Shown here one piece after another: positions 7,418 to 17,524 of a stretch of 64,000 nucleotides of DNA. Within the stretch, counting starts at the first letter, position 1. The number at the start of each line of letters is the position of its first letter. A model generated the notes under the pieces. That model made no database searches and had not been told where the DNA came from. It saw only the letters and a program-made list of their open reading frames with translations. Both the position numbers and the translations under genes were made by a program. Source of the stretch: Thalassospira profundimaris (GTDB lineage Bacteria > Pseudomonadota > Alphaproteobacteria > Rhodospirillales > Thalassospiraceae); contig NZ_JPWF01000008.1 of NCBI RefSeq assembly GCF_003326675.1, positions 124,001 to 188,000 of the forward strand, in the 5' to 3' direction.

Positions 7418-8794
7418 TCAGAACAGAACACTCGGAAGCCAGGTCGCCAGCCACGGGAATGCCGCAACAAGACACAGACCAAGCATCTGGATCATCACAA
7501 ACGGTATAATCCCGCGATAAATATCAAGTGTCTTGATCGCAGCCGGCGCAACACCGCGCAGATAGAACAGTGCAAAACCAAACGGCGGCGTCAGGAAGCT
7601 GGTCTGAAGGTTGATGGCAATCATCACACCAAGCCAAACCGGGTCAATATCCATCTTGAGCAGGATCGGACCAACAATCGGGATCACCACGAAGACGATC
7701 TCGATGAAGTCCAGGAAGAAGCCCATGAAGAACATCAACAGCATGACAACCAGCATTGCGCTGAATTCGCCACCAGGAAGGTTGTGCAGCAGGTCTTCGA
7801 CCAGAAGATCACCACCAAGACCGCGGAACACCAGCGAGAACACCGACGCACCAAGCAGGATAACGAACACCATCGCACTGACCTGAACCGTCTGGCGCAC
7901 AACATGGCGCAGAACTGCCATATCCAGACGCTTGTAGAATGCAGCCAGAACAATCGCGCCGATCGAGCCGAATGCAGCAGATTCAGTCGGGGTCGCAATA
8001 CCGGTCAGGATCGAACCCAACACAGCAACAATCAAAAGTCCCGGAGGCAGCAATGCACGAAGCACTTCACCCCAAAGACCTTCCGGACGCTTGCCTTCGA
8101 CCAGCGCAGGCGCGGCTTTCGGATCGATCAATGACTTGATGATGATCCAGCCAATGTACAACGCAACAAGTAGAAGCCCCGGAATGAATGCACCGGCAAA
8201 CAGGTCCATCACCGAAATCGGTTCCGGTGCCCAGTTGCCAATTGCACGCTGTGCCTCGGCATAGGCGCCCTGCAGGATATCGCCCAGAAGAACCAGAACA
8301 ATCGACGGCGGAATAATCTGACCAAGCGTACCCGATGCGCAAATGACACCGGTCGAAAGTTTCGGATCATAACCGGCCTTCTGCATTGCCGGCAGGCTGA
8401 GCAAGCCCATGGTCACAACCGTGGCACCGACAATACCGGTCGATGCTGCCAGCAACATGCCAACAATAACCACCGAAATACCAAGACCGCCACGCATGGT
8501 GCCAAACAGCATCCCCATGGTGGTCAGAAGCTTTTCGGCGATCCTTGCACGTTCAAGCATGACGCCCATGAAAACGAACAAAGGAATAGCCACATAAAGC
8601 TCGTTGGTCATCACACCGAAATAGCGCGACGGCAGCGACCCCAGAAGCGGCATGTCAAATGTGCCCATTGCATTACCGATAAGGGCAAATACAAGACCGG
8701 TCCCCGCAAGCGAGAAGGCAACCGGAAAACCAAGAAGAAGCACGCCGCAAGCAACGGCGAACATCACCAGGCTAAGAATTTCCCCCGTCATCAA
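7418..8794 (-). CDS. dctM: TRAP transporter large permease subunit
   Basis: This 458-residue inner-membrane protein has about twelve hydrophobic segments. ASGTLGQIIPPSIVLVLLGD and PTESAAFGSIGA are characteristic DctM segments. It is the ion-coupled translocation subunit that works with DctQ and a periplasmic DctP-type protein. Its start overlaps the dctQ stop by four bases. The usual dctP is missing from this cluster. The TRAP binding protein at 1000-2103 may serve it. Confidence 0.95.
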   Translation of the reverse strand: MMTGEILSLVMFAVACGVLLLGFPVAFSLAGTGLVFALIGNAMGTFDMPLLGSLPSRYFGVMTNELYVAIPLFVFMGVMLERARIAEKLLTTMGMLFGTMRGGLGISVVIVGMLLAASTGIVGATVVTMGLLSLPAMQKAGYDPKLSTGVICASGTLGQIIPPSIVLVLLGDILQGAYAEAQRAIGNWAPEPISVMDLFAGAFIPGLLLVALYIGWIIIKSLIDPKAAPALVEGKRPEGLWGEVLRALLPPGLLIVAVLGSILTGIATPTESAAFGSIGAIVLAAFYKRLDMAVLRHVVRQTVQVSAMVFVILLGASVFSLVFRGLGGDLLVEDLLHNLPGGEFSAMLVVMLLMFFMGFFLDFIEIVFVVIPIVGPILLKMDIDPVWLGVMIAINLQTSFLTPPFGFALFYLRGVAPAAIKTLDIYRGIIPFVMIQMLGLCLVAAFPWLATWLPSVLF

Positions 8795-9336
8795 ACGCCC
8801 TCGTGCTCTTCTTCTTTGATTTCAAATTCTTTGTGGCCAGCGAGCACCAAAATACTGCGCGCAGCAAGCGAAAGCCCCTGCAACAGCATCAGCACACAGA
8901 AGACCAAAATCACCGATTTGTATAAGAACAGGCCCGGAAGACCGCCCGTCTCGTGCGATCCTTCAAGACGGTGCCAGCTCGTCGCAACATACGGATAGCT
9001 GTACATCAGGATCATGATGAGCACCGGCATCATCAGGAACAGGGAACCAAAAAGGTCAACCCATGCCTTGTAACGCGCCGATGCCGGACGATAGAAAACG
9101 TCCACACGAACGTGACCACCGTGCAAAAGCGTGTAACCCGCTCCTACCATGAACATAATGCCGTAAAGCCACATATAGCTTTCCTGCATTGATACCCAGC
9201 CGACTGCGAAGCCATAACGCAATGTGGCTACCAAAAACGTGATCACAACCATCGGGATCACCAGCCAGGCTACCGCGCGACCGATCAGGTCATTAAGACC
9301 GTCTATCGCGTGGACGAAATTTCCCAGAAATCTCAC
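8791..9336 (-). CDS. dctQ: TRAP transporter small permease subunit
   Basis: This 181-residue membrane protein has four hydrophobic segments and the DctQ-type region WVSMQESYMWLYGIMFMVGAG followed by HVRVDVFY. It is the accessory subunit bridging binding protein and large permease. The C-terminus is acidic (EIKEEEHEG). It is co-transcribed with dctM, overlapping by four bases. A perfect inverted repeat 29-52 bases upstream (9365-9388) may be its operator. Confidence 0.93.
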   Translation of the reverse strand: MRFLGNFVHAIDGLNDLIGRAVAWLVIPMVVITFLVATLRYGFAVGWVSMQESYMWLYGIMFMVGAGYTLLHGGHVRVDVFYRPASARYKAWVDLFGSLFLMMPVLIMILMYSYPYVATSWHRLEGSHETGGLPGLFLYKSVILVFCVLMLLQGLSLAARSILVLAGHKEFEIKEEEHEGV

Positions 9337-9364
9337 TTTTCACTCCCAAGCCCTTATTAATCTC

Positions 9365-9388
9365 ACAGGAATATTGCGGGCTTCCTGT
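9365..9388. promoter_or_regulatory. Inverted repeat upstream of dctQ
   Basis: ACAGGAA (9365-9371) and TTCCTGT (9382-9388) form perfect 7-base arms separated by 10 bases, about 30 bases before the dctQ start. A regulator site controlling dctQM is an inference. Confidence 0.35.
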
Positions 9389-9515
9389 TAATCAGGTTGC
9401 GAAGTTACATTTTAACCATCAAAAACACCATATCTTTTGGCACGCAAATCCGCCATATCTGGGTGAATTTGCAGCATATGATGTTGTTTGCATCTATTTT
9501 GGCCAATCAAAGGTA

Positions 9516-9556
9516 TAAAAAAAGTCGGAGGGTAAAGCACCTTCCGACTTTTTTGG
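9516..9556 (-). terminator. Rho-independent terminator after parC
   Basis: AAAAAAGTCGGA and TCCGACTTTTTT flank a 13-base interior, placed directly after the parC stop. On the minus strand it ends in a T run; the A/T symmetry means it could also act on plus-strand transcription. Confidence 0.85.
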
Positions 9557-9576
9557 TTCCAGAATGATCTGTCCGA

Positions 9577-11820
9577 CTATTCGAATTTATTCGACCGCGG
9601 GAAGCCATTTGGCGGCATGCGCCCTGCCCCTGCACGTTTGCCGATCCATTCGCCAAGCTCGGTCACAGTGCGGGTGCGGCCTTCGCTGCCCCCCATTGCC
9701 CAGCTCAGACCATCTTTAAGATTGAACAGGATCAGGTCAGAAAGACCGCCCTGACGATATTTCTGCAAAATAACGCCCCGGCCACGGGTCATTTCCGGCA
9801 CTTCACCAACCGGATAGATCAGCAGTTTGCGGTTTTCACCAAGAACAGCGACATGGTCCTTTTCGACCGGAAGGAAGATTTTGGCGACTTCCCCGGTTCC
9901 AAGGTTCAGCACTTGCTTGCCGTTTTTGGTCTGGGCAACCACGTCTTTTTCGGCGACCAGGAACCCACGACCACCAGAACTTGCCACAAGCAAGTTACGA
10001 CCGTCTTTGTGAACAACCATCGATACGATGTCATGTTCCTGCGGCAGATCAATCGACAGACGGATCGGCTCCCCATGGCCCCGGCCACCGGGCAGCTTGT
10101 CGCAAGACATGGTATAGCAACGACCCGCCGTCGACAGGATCAGCAGCTTGTCCGTGGTAAAGGCCTTGATCGCAAAGCGATGTTCGTCGCCATCCTTGAA
10201 TTTAAGATCACTGATATCGGCGGTATGACCTTTGAGTGCACGGATCCAGCCCATTTTTGAACAGATGACCGTAATCGGTTCACGTTCAATCAAGGCTTCA
10301 AGCGGCACTTCGATTTCTTCGGGCGCATCGCCAATTTCGGTGCGACGTTTGCCAAGCGCGGTTTTCTTGCCGAAATTCTCGCGCATGACTTCGATCTCGT
10401 CGCGGATCTTCTCCCAGCGCAGGCTTTCGCTGGCCAGAAGTGCTTCGAGACCTTCTTTTTCTTCGGTCAGTTTGGCGTGCTCGTTCTTGATTTCCATCTC
10501 TTCGAGCTTGCGCAACGACCGCAAACGCATATTCAGGATCGCGTCGGCCTGAACTTCGGTCAGGTTGAACGTCGCCATAAGGGCGTTTTTCGGTTCATCC
10601 TCAAACCGGATGATACGGATCACTTCATCAAGGTTCAGATAGGCAACAAGATAGCCTTCCAACACTTCAAGACGATGATTGATCTTTGCCAGGCGATGTT
10701 CGGAACGACGGATCAGGACTTCCTGGCGATGAGCCAGGAATGCGCGCAGAACTTCACGCAAATTCATGACGCGCGGCGTGTTATCACCATCAAGAACGTT
10801 CATGTTCAAGCCAAACCGGATTTCCAGTTCGGTATTTTTGAACAGCATTTCCATCAGATGTTCCGGCTCGACCGCACGGGTGCGCGGTTCAAGAACCAGA
10901 CGAATGATATCGGTGGACTCATCGCGCACATCGTTCAGAAGCGGCAGTTTCTTTGCCACCATTAAATCAGCGATGCGTTCGACCAGTTTGGCTTTCTGAA
11001 CCTGATAGGGAATTTCGGTGATCACAACCTGATAAAGGCCGTGGCTCAGCTTTTCGACTTCCCACTTTGCACGCAGGCGGAATGATCCACGCCCGGTAGC
11101 ATAGGCTTCAAGAATGTTTTCATGCGGTTCAACCAGAACACCACCGGTCGGGAAATCCGGCCCCGGCACGCAACGTACCAGCTCGGCGATTGATGTTTCC
11201 GGCTTGTCGATCAGTTTGATCAGACCCGTGCACAGTTCACCAACGTTGTGGGGCGGAATATTGGTTGCCATACCAACCGCAATACCGGCCGCACCATTGG
11301 CCAGAAGGTTCGGGAAGGCTGCCGGCATAACAACCGGTTCCTGTTCCTCGCCATCATAGGTCGGGCGAAAATCAACCGCATCCTCGTCCAGGCCATCCAT
11401 CAGGGCGGCGGCAACCGCAGTCATGCGGGCTTCGGTGTAACGCATTGCCGCGGCGTTATCGCCATCAATGTTACCGAAGTTGCCCTGACCATCGACCAGC
11501 GGATAACGAACCGCAAAATCCTGTGCAAGGCGCACAAGCGCGTCATAGACCGACTGATCACCATGCGGGTGATATTTACCGATCACGTCACCAACAACAC
11601 GGGCGCATTTCTTGAACCCCTGTTCCGGGTTCAGTTTAAGCTGCCGCATGGCGTAAAGAAGACGACGATGCACCGGCTTAAGGCCATCACGCACATCAGG
11701 CAGGGAACGCGACATAATCGTCGACATCGCATAAGCGAGATAACGTTCGCTTAGCGCATCAGCAAGTCGGGTTTCCCTGATTTGACCGGCACCAGCCGGA
11801 TCGGAAGTCTTGGTGCTCAT
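9577..11820 (-). CDS. parC: DNA topoisomerase IV subunit A
   Basis: This 747-residue protein is the breakage-reunion subunit that decatenates daughter chromosomes with ParE. The catalytic tyrosine is in AMRYTEARM. The quinolone region reads [12 protein letters not shown], with Gln where E. coli ParC has Ser80. C-terminal beta-pinwheel repeats follow from about residue 500 (for example [12 protein letters not shown]). The ATG at 11820 ([10 protein letters not shown]) is chosen; a longer frame to 11901 adds residues unlike family members. The short C-terminal domain separates ParC from GyrA, but GyrA cannot be compared within the window. Confidence 0.92.
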   Translation of the reverse strand: MSTKTSDPAGAGQIRETRLADALSERYLAYAMSTIMSRSLPDVRDGLKPVHRRLLYAMRQLKLNPEQGFKKCARVVGDVIGKYHPHGDQSVYDALVRLAQDFAVRYPLVDGQGNFGNIDGDNAAAMRYTEARMTAVAAALMDGLDEDAVDFRPTYDGEEQEPVVMPAAFPNLLANGAAGIAVGMATNIPPHNVGELCTGLIKLIDKPETSIAELVRCVPGPDFPTGGVLVEPHENILEAYATGRGSFRLRAKWEVEKLSHGLYQVVITEIPYQVQKAKLVERIADLMVAKKLPLLNDVRDESTDIIRLVLEPRTRAVEPEHLMEMLFKNTELEIRFGLNMNVLDGDNTPRVMNLREVLRAFLAHRQEVLIRRSEHRLAKINHRLEVLEGYLVAYLNLDEVIRIIRFEDEPKNALMATFNLTEVQADAILNMRLRSLRKLEEMEIKNEHAKLTEEKEGLEALLASESLRWEKIRDEIEVMRENFGKKTALGKRRTEIGDAPEEIEVPLEALIEREPITVICSKMGWIRALKGHTADISDLKFKDGDEHRFAIKAFTTDKLLILSTAGRCYTMSCDKLPGGRGHGEPIRLSIDLPQEHDIVSMVVHKDGRNLLVASSGGRGFLVAEKDVVAQTKNGKQVLNLGTGEVAKIFLPVEKDHVAVLGENRKLLIYPVGEVPEMTRGRGVILQKYRQGGLSDLILFNLKDGLSWAMGGSEGRTRTVTELGEWIGKRAGAGRMPPNGFPRSNKFE

Positions 11821-11951
11821 GAACGATTTTTCTTGTTGCTTGGCAGAATGGACAGGCGCAAGGGTATTCGGGACCCGAACAGCTTGCGATACTCGCAACA
11901 TACTACGCGGGGCATAGGGGCGGTCAACAGATGCGAACCAAAATGATCAAT

Positions 11952-12707
11952 TTATTTTTCTTCGCTGCCATTCATGCGCCAGACATGGCTGACAAGCCTG
12001 TCACGTGCGGCAACCGGTTTGATGCCCTTGGCTTCAAAGATATCGCGATGAATGAAAAATCCCGTCAGCTTCAATCCATCGCGCATCTGATCCGAAAGTT
12101 CGGCTTCCTTACGCGTTTGCGATGCCCTGCCAATCGCAAGAAAAGCTGGTAATGGCAACAACCTGTCACGATAGGCATTGCCCGCCGGTTCGCTTACTGC
12201 ACGGCCGCTTTTGGGGGAAACATAGGCCAGATCACTGGTCGCATCGGTCGCCGCACAATGTTCAAGATCAAGGCCATAGCCAAGCTCTTCGAGCAAACCG
12301 ACTTCCCAACGGATATAGGTCGGCAACCACTGCTCGGTCTTAAGCGCTGCCATCAGGGCAACCGTCCCATGATACAAATCAGGATGCGTTTCGCGTTCTG
12401 GCAGGGTCGCATCCAACATCGCGCAAGCCGAACTCATCGCCATCAGGGGGCCCGGCTGCAACAAAAGATCGGCGGCATGTGCGCCTGTCAACTCACAGCG
12501 AAATTGACCCAGATGTTCGGCAAGGCGGGCCGACCACCCTACCCGTATCTCGTTGCCCGGTTCGAGCGTGCCGCGCATGGATTTGCTCATCGCACCGCGT
12601 ACCATGCCGGCATGACGTCCATAGTCGCAGGTCAGAACCGATAGCCGGACCGAACTTTCGCCCAGTTTGCGTGTCGAAAGAACAATGCCATCATCACGCC
12701 AGTCCAT
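11952..12707 (-). CDS. recO: DNA repair protein RecO
   Basis: This 251-residue protein loads RecA with RecF/RecR in gap repair. The N-terminal OB fold starts MDWRDDGIVLSTRKLGESSVRLSVLT, and the helical C-terminal part begins around YIRWEVGLLEELGYGLDLEHCA, a recognisable RecO segment. It starts nine bases after a small membrane-protein gene and is probably co-transcribed with era upstream. Confidence 0.93.
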   Translation of the reverse strand: MDWRDDGIVLSTRKLGESSVRLSVLTCDYGRHAGMVRGAMSKSMRGTLEPGNEIRVGWSARLAEHLGQFRCELTGAHAADLLLQPGPLMAMSSACAMLDATLPERETHPDLYHGTVALMAALKTEQWLPTYIRWEVGLLEELGYGLDLEHCAATDATSDLAYVSPKSGRAVSEPAGNAYRDRLLPLPAFLAIGRASQTRKEAELSDQMRDGLKLTGFFIHRDIFEAKGIKPVAARDRLVSHVWRMNGSEEK

Positions 12708-12716
12708 TCCGGCCTC

Positions 12717-12884
12717 TTAGAAATAGCCGCTGGGAACGATCAGGCGTGTCACCAGGAAGAACATACCAACAAGGCAGGATGCCAAAGCAAATATCGCGGC
12801 ACCAAAGATGACCTTGCGCAGCAACGAACTGTTTTCGACTTCGTCAATCGCCTGATCAATCGGATCGGTAGAATTTCGGGTCAT
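12717..12884 (-). CDS. Small single-pass membrane protein, 55 residues
   Basis: Translated by eye, this frame runs from ATG at 12884 to TAA at 12717-12719. It has an acidic N-terminus (TDPIDQAIDEVENSS), then one hydrophobic helix at about residues 24-50 (VIFGAAIFALASCLVGMFFL and onwards) and ends PSGYF. Its start overlaps the stop of the preceding gene as TGATG, indicating coupling, and recO follows after nine bases. The function is unknown. The intact frame and tight packing in an otherwise conserved operon argue that it is real. Confidence 0.65.
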   Translation of the reverse strand: MTRNSTDPIDQAIDEVENSSLLRKVIFGAAIFALASCLVGMFFLVTRLIVPSGYF

Positions 12885-13114
12885 CAGTTTGGTCCTCCGC
12901 CCGTCATTTTCCAGAACAGGCCCAGCACAAAAACGCCAACCGCCACCAAAAGCGCAATCAGATTAAGCGGGCGATGCAGAAAAGTTTTCTCGCGTTGCAC
13001 AGATGCGTTGCCACGACCGTGACGGAATGGTCGTCTGGCAATACGCGCAACGATCATTGCGGCAGCAGCGCCGACAACGATCATCACAACACCCCAGAAC
13101 GATCCGATTTCCAT
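12884..13114 (-). CDS. Small two-helix membrane protein, 76 residues
   Basis: The 76-residue product has hydrophobic helices at about residues 5-24 and 50-68 separated by a strongly basic loop (RIARRPFRHGRG), so by the positive-inside rule the loop is cytoplasmic. It ends WKMTGGGPN. No family is recognised. It lies 43 bases after era and is coupled to the 55-residue gene by a TGATG overlap, so the two small proteins are likely made together and could form a complex (inference). Confidence 0.7.
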   Translation of the reverse strand: MEIGSFWGVVMIVVGAAAAMIVARIARRPFRHGRGNASVQREKTFLHRPLNLIALLVAVGVFVLGLFWKMTGGGPN

Positions 13115-13157
13115 GAGTTACCCGGCAATTGATGGTCAATCTGTGCAACGCAAAGAC

Positions 13158-14096
13158 TTATGCGTTGGGATCAAGGCCCCACATGGCAAAGCGATTGGGA
13201 TCATCGCCCCAGTTTTCACGGACTTTAACAAACAGGAACAAATGCACGCGGCGTTCGAAAATGGCTTCGAGCTCCTTACGCGCATCGCTTCCCAATGCCT
13301 TGATCCGCTTGCCACCTTTGCCAAGAATAATGGCTTTCTGCCCTTCGCGTTCGACGAAAATGGTCTGTTCAAGCTTGACCGAACCGTCTTTGCGTTCTTC
13401 CCAAAGCTCGGTCTCGACCGTTGCCGAATACGGCAATTCCTGCTGAAGCTGATAATACAGTTTCTCGCGGGTGATCTCGGCCGCCAACAGACGCAACGGC
13501 ATATCCGAAACATCGTCTTCGGGGAACATCCAAGGACCATCAGGCATTTTGGCAGCAAGGAAATTCACAAGATCCTGCGTGCCAGCCCCTTTCTTGGCCG
13601 AAATCATAAAGACATCGGTAAAGACTTCGTGGGCAAACAGTTCCTGGGAAAGACGCAGGAGTTTTTCCTTGTCGGAAACCTTGTCGACCTTGTTCAGCGC
13701 CAGAATGGCTTTGCGGTTCTGGTCTTTAAGCTGATTGATGATCGCAAGATCTTCGTCGGTGATGCCAGAACCGGCATCAATGACAAGAACCACGAGATCC
13801 GCATCATCCGCACCATTCCAGGCCGCTTTGACCATGGCCCGGTCAAGACGGCGTTTGGGTGCGAAAATGCCCGGCGTATCAATGAAAACAATCTGCGCAT
13901 CTTCGGTCATGACAATACCGCGCACACGGGTACGGGTTGTCTGGACCTTTGGCGAGACGATCGACACTTTCGTGCCGACAAGCTGGTTCAGGAGCGTCGA
14001 TTTGCCTGCATTAGGCGCACCAACAAGTGCGACAAAGCCGCAACGCTGCTGATAAGGTAATCTGTCTTCGGCCACCGGTGTGGGAACCTCATTCAT
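13158..14096 (-). CDS. era: GTPase Era
   Basis: This 312-residue ribosome-assembly GTPase binds 16S rRNA near its 3' end. The G1 motif GAPNAGKST (about residues 26-34), G3 DTPGIF and G4 NKVD are intact, and the C-terminal KH domain carries ILGKGGKRIKALG. The start overlaps the rnc stop by eight bases, the usual rnc-era coupling, linking rRNA processing with 30S maturation. Confidence 0.97.
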   Translation of the reverse strand: MNEVPTPVAEDRLPYQQRCGFVALVGAPNAGKSTLLNQLVGTKVSIVSPKVQTTRTRVRGIVMTEDAQIVFIDTPGIFAPKRRLDRAMVKAAWNGADDADLVVLVIDAGSGITDEDLAIINQLKDQNRKAILALNKVDKVSDKEKLLRLSQELFAHEVFTDVFMISAKKGAGTQDLVNFLAAKMPDGPWMFPEDDVSDMPLRLLAAEITREKLYYQLQQELPYSATVETELWEERKDGSVKLEQTIFVEREGQKAIILGKGGKRIKALGSDARKELEAIFERRVHLFLFVKVRENWGDDPNRFAMWGLDPNA

Positions 14097-14772
14097 CGCT
14101 TAGTTTGTCCAACATCATGCGAGCGGCAAGTTGCTCCGCCTCGCGTTTAGATTTTCCTTCGGCACTGACGTTTTCGCCATCGCTGGTCGTCAGTTCGATG
14201 GTAAAGATCGGTGCATGCGCCGGACCTTCACGTCCGACCATTTCATATTTCGGCAGCGGCTTGCCCCGCCCTTGCAGCCATTCCTGCAACTGCGTTTTCG
14301 CATCTTGCGGCGGCTTGTTGGCTTCATCGAGAAGCGGCGTCCACAGCTTTTCGATAAAACGGCGCGCCGGTTCAAGTCCGCCATCAAGATAGAGTGCGGC
14401 AATCACGGCTTCCATGCAATCAGATAAAATCGCCGGATTTGTGTCTGCACCTGCTGCCCGTTCGCCCTTGGCCATCTGAATGTGGTCGCCCAGATTGATC
14501 TGAATGGCCACACGCGCCAGCGTTTCACGACGCACCAGTGCGACAAAGCGCTTTGCCATCGCTCCTTCGCGCTCTCGCCCGAACCGGGTATAGAGCATCT
14601 CGGCAACAACAAGCCCCAAAACCCGGTCCCCCAGGAATTCAAGACGTTCATTGCCACCGCTGAGCGCATCTTTACCCTTGGCCGCACTTCTATGAGTAAG
14701 TGCAACACGTAAAAGGTCAGGATTGGAAAAACCGTGATCTATCTCGGCGATCACGGGGATGCCGTCGCTCAT
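14089..14772 (-). CDS. rnc: Ribonuclease III
   Basis: This 227-residue endonuclease cuts double-stranded RNA, including rRNA precursors. The catalytic signature NERLEFLGDRVLGLV is at about residues 41-55, a second acidic cluster is at SDCMEAVIAALYLDGG, and a C-terminal dsRNA-binding domain includes SKREAEQLAARMML. It overlaps lepB by one base and era by eight. Confidence 0.96.
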   Translation of the reverse strand: MSDGIPVIAEIDHGFSNPDLLRVALTHRSAAKGKDALSGGNERLEFLGDRVLGLVVAEMLYTRFGREREGAMAKRFVALVRRETLARVAIQINLGDHIQMAKGERAAGADTNPAILSDCMEAVIAALYLDGGLEPARRFIEKLWTPLLDEANKPPQDAKTQLQEWLQGRGKPLPKYEMVGREGPAHAPIFTIELTTSDGENVSAEGKSKREAEQLAARMMLDKLSDE

Positions 14773-15518
14773 CAGTTGACCCCCTGGAACAGGCGATCAA
14801 AGCGGATGCTGCCAAGGTCATAAACCGGCTGTGAACTGTCCTTGGAATAGAACAGGAATTCAGCACGACCGACCAAATTTTCAATCGGGACAAACCGGAA
14901 CCGCGACGGGAATGCACGGCTGTCAGCCGAATTGTCGCGGTTATCACCCATCATGAAGTAGTGACCTTCAGGTACGGTGAATGCCTCAGTATTGTCGCTG
15001 GGACCCTGATCCCCGAACAGTTCCAGAATACGGTGAACCTTACCATTCGGAAGCGTTTCGATATATTGCGGGACAGCTGCCGAACGACCACTGCCATCCG
15101 TCAGGATGTAATCTTCGATACGTTCGCGTTCGATCAGTTTGTTATTGATATACAAACGACCGTTGGTGACCTGAACCGTATCACCCGGAAGGCCTATCAC
15201 GCGCTTGATATAGTCCTGGGTGGTGTCAGACGGCAGTTTGAAGACAACCACATCACCACGCTCGGGCTCGGATTCAAACACCCGCCCCGGAATAACCGGA
15301 AGACTGAACGGCATGCTGTGTTTCGAATATCCGTATGAAAATTTAGAAACAAACAGATAATCACCAACCAGCAAGGTCGGGATCATCGAACCAGACGGAA
15401 TATTGAACGGTTCGAAAGCAAAAGTCCGAACCATAAGTGCAATGACAATGGCCCAGAAAACGGTCTTCAAGGTGTCCAGAAGTCCACCCGTTTTCTTTTT
15501 CTGCACAAGCTTTTCCAT
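14772..15518 (-). CDS. lepB: Signal peptidase I
   Basis: This 248-residue membrane protease removes Sec and Tat signal peptides. An N-terminal membrane segment (TVFWAIVIALMVRTFAF) is followed by the catalytic serine in IPSGSMIPTLLVGDY. RGDVVVFKLPSD precedes the general-base lysine in DYIKRVIGLPGD, and GDNRDNSADSR is box E. The ATG at 15518 (MEKLVQKKK) is chosen over a TTG at 15533. It sits upstream of rnc with a one-base overlap. Confidence 0.95.
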   Translation of the reverse strand: MEKLVQKKKTGGLLDTLKTVFWAIVIALMVRTFAFEPFNIPSGSMIPTLLVGDYLFVSKFSYGYSKHSMPFSLPVIPGRVFESEPERGDVVVFKLPSDTTQDYIKRVIGLPGDTVQVTNGRLYINNKLIERERIEDYILTDGSGRSAAVPQYIETLPNGKVHRILELFGDQGPSDNTEAFTVPEGHYFMMGDNRDNSADSRAFPSRFRFVPIENLVGRAEFLFYSKDSSQPVYDLGSIRFDRLFQGVN

Positions 15519-15545
15519 TCCGTATTTAACCAATCAATTTATCTG

Positions 15546-15941
15546 TCAGTCAGCCGAAATTACCACGACGGCATTCGCCAGCGGGTATTCGTCCGTTAAT
15601 GTCACATACACCGAAGCAGTTTTACCGTCCGGAGTTAATTCTTCAAGTCGTGCCAGCGCACCGTTGATCAATACCATATCGGGCTTACCACTTGGTTGAT
15701 GTACCACACCCATGGTGTTGTGATAAACACCGCGGCGAAAACCGGTACCAAGTGCCTTTGAACATGCTTCCTTTGCGGCGAACGCCATTGCAAGGGATGA
15801 AGCCGTTCTATGGGGCTTCCGGACGGCACGCGCAATCTCGACATCGGTAAAGACACGCTTCATGAAACGCTCGCCATGGCGTTCAAGGGCAGTCTCTATC
15901 CGACGGATATCACACAAGTCTGTGCCAATCCCAATGATCAT
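15546..15941 (-). CDS. acpS: Holo-acyl carrier protein synthase
   Basis: This 131-residue enzyme moves phosphopantetheine from CoA to acyl carrier protein. [14 protein letters not shown] (Asp ligand to Mg) and [16 protein letters not shown] (Glu, Lys) are the family motifs. It overlaps pdxJ by four bases and precedes lepB by 27 bases on the same strand. Confidence 0.95.
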   Translation of the reverse strand: MIIGIGTDLCDIRRIETALERHGERFMKRVFTDVEIARAVRKPHRTASSLAMAFAAKEACSKALGTGFRRGVYHNTMGVVHQPSGKPDMVLINGALARLEELTPDGKTASVYVTLTDEYPLANAVVVISAD

Positions 15942-16690
15942 TTTGCATTGCCCGTCTGATCACGTGCCTCGGTCATCAATCGACGCATTTCTGCAATCGC
16001 GTCTTCCAGCCCGACAAAGACCGCTTCACCGATCAGGAAATGCCCGATATTAAGTTCGGCAATCTCCGGCATGGCGGCAATCGGTTGCACGGTTTCGTAA
16101 TTCAGACCGTGACCGGCATGGATTTCAAGTCCAATCCCTGCCCCGTATTCCACCGCCGCACGAATACGTTCGAGTTCGCGCGCCCGATCTTCTGCGTTTT
16201 CAGCATCGCAATAGGCACCGGTATGGATTTCGACCACCGGGGCACCAAGGCTTTTTGCAGCATCAAGCTGCGCACGGGATGCCTCGATAAAAAGTGAAAC
16301 GCGAATGCCTGCATCCCCAAGCTCGGACACAAAGCGTTTCAGATGATTATGGCCGCCAACAACGTCAAGACCGCCCTCTGTTGTGCGTTCCTCTCGTTTT
16401 TCCGGAACAAGGCATACTGCGTGCGGCTTTGTTTCAAGCGCAATCTTCAGCATCTCGTCCGTTGCAGCCATTTCGAAATTAAGCGGCAAATCAACGTCTT
16501 GACGCAGCTTTTGCATGTCTGCATCACGAATATGTCGACGATCTTCGCGTAAGTGGGCTGTTATGCCATCGGCACCGGCGGCCTTTGCCAAGGCTGCTGC
16601 ACGAACAGGATCGGGGCTGTTGCCGCCGCGGGCATTCCGGATTGTGGCAACATGATCAATATTAACGCCGAGCCGAAGTTTCGAACTCAT
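15938..16690 (-). CDS. pdxJ: Pyridoxine 5'-phosphate synthase
   Basis: This 250-residue TIM-barrel enzyme condenses 1-deoxyxylulose 5-phosphate with 3-amino-2-oxopropyl phosphate in vitamin B6 synthesis. [17 protein letters not shown] at the N-terminus, HLREDRRHI and [10 protein letters not shown] are characteristic, and [13 protein letters not shown] precedes the C-terminal phosphate-binding part. It overlaps acpS and the DUF2062 gene by four bases each, so all three are translationally coupled. Confidence 0.96.
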   Translation of the reverse strand: MSSKLRLGVNIDHVATIRNARGGNSPDPVRAAALAKAAGADGITAHLREDRRHIRDADMQKLRQDVDLPLNFEMAATDEMLKIALETKPHAVCLVPEKREERTTEGGLDVVGGHNHLKRFVSELGDAGIRVSLFIEASRAQLDAAKSLGAPVVEIHTGAYCDAENAEDRARELERIRAAVEYGAGIGLEIHAGHGLNYETVQPIAAMPEIAELNIGHFLIGEAVFVGLEDAIAEMRRLMTEARDQTGNAK

Positions 16691-17397
16691 TTGGAGTCAT
16701 CCTGCTTGCTGATGGTGTGTTTCGCGACATTGCCGATCTTGTCTTTGGCATTCTCAAGCATCGGAACAAGCCCGTGACGTTCCGATTTCTTCATCCTGCG
16801 CAAAATACGGTTGTGACGATAAATGATCACTGCACGACGGACCGGAAAATAGAACAAGGCCCAAACCACGATGGAAGTCGGTATGCATCCGATCACCATC
16901 GGCCAGATAATATCGACGATACTGGCCCAAAGGTGAGCCAGCGTCTGATGGTCTGCGGCATCCCAGTGACCAAAAATAAGTCCACCGCCGATATAGCTTA
17001 CGCCGAGAACCACAAAATCCCACAGGACCGCCATGTCAAAATGAACGGCGACAGATGTTTCATCAACACCAAGTATCCAGTTACCGCAGGTATAAAGCCA
17101 TAACCAGATGAACGGAAACGTCCATGGATTTCCAACAACCGTTCCCAAAATCGACGCAACCACGTTGCTGCGCGTCACAAGACTGATCAGCGCGGACGCA
17201 ATGAAATGGAAACCGATAAAGGGTGTGAAGGATACGGCGGCCCCGATCGCAAAGCCCGAAGCAATGCTGTATGGTGTGCCGGGCAAACGTGCGACGCGAT
17301 GAGCAAAGTATTGCGAAGAACGACGCCATCCGCCACGCGGCCAGACTACGTTCCGTACTCTTTGCATTGATGATGGTTTTATGCGGCGGCGAAACAT
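16687..17397 (-). CDS. DUF2062 membrane protein
   Basis: This 236-residue protein has a basic N-terminus and about three to four hydrophobic segments. The sequence [25 protein letters not shown] followed by [18 protein letters not shown] matches the DUF2062 family of uncharacterised inner-membrane proteins. It is commonly found beside rsh and pdxJ in alphaproteobacteria. It overlaps pdxJ by four bases. The molecular role is not known. Confidence 0.85.
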   Translation of the reverse strand: MFRRRIKPSSMQRVRNVVWPRGGWRRSSQYFAHRVARLPGTPYSIASGFAIGAAVSFTPFIGFHFIASALISLVTRSNVVASILGTVVGNPWTFPFIWLWLYTCGNWILGVDETSVAVHFDMAVLWDFVVLGVSYIGGGLIFGHWDAADHQTLAHLWASIVDIIWPMVIGCIPTSIVVWALFYFPVRRAVIIYRHNRILRRMKKSERHGLVPMLENAKDKIGNVAKHTISKQDDSK

Positions 17398-17524
17398 GCG
17401 GGTCAGTTCTGAAAATCAGGTAACGCAATAAAAAGTCGAGGCATATGCGTAAGTGCTGACTGCGTACTTGGCAAGGCTTTTACGCGATCCTCACCTAAAA
17501 GATGAATAGCTTCACAGCCCGCCA

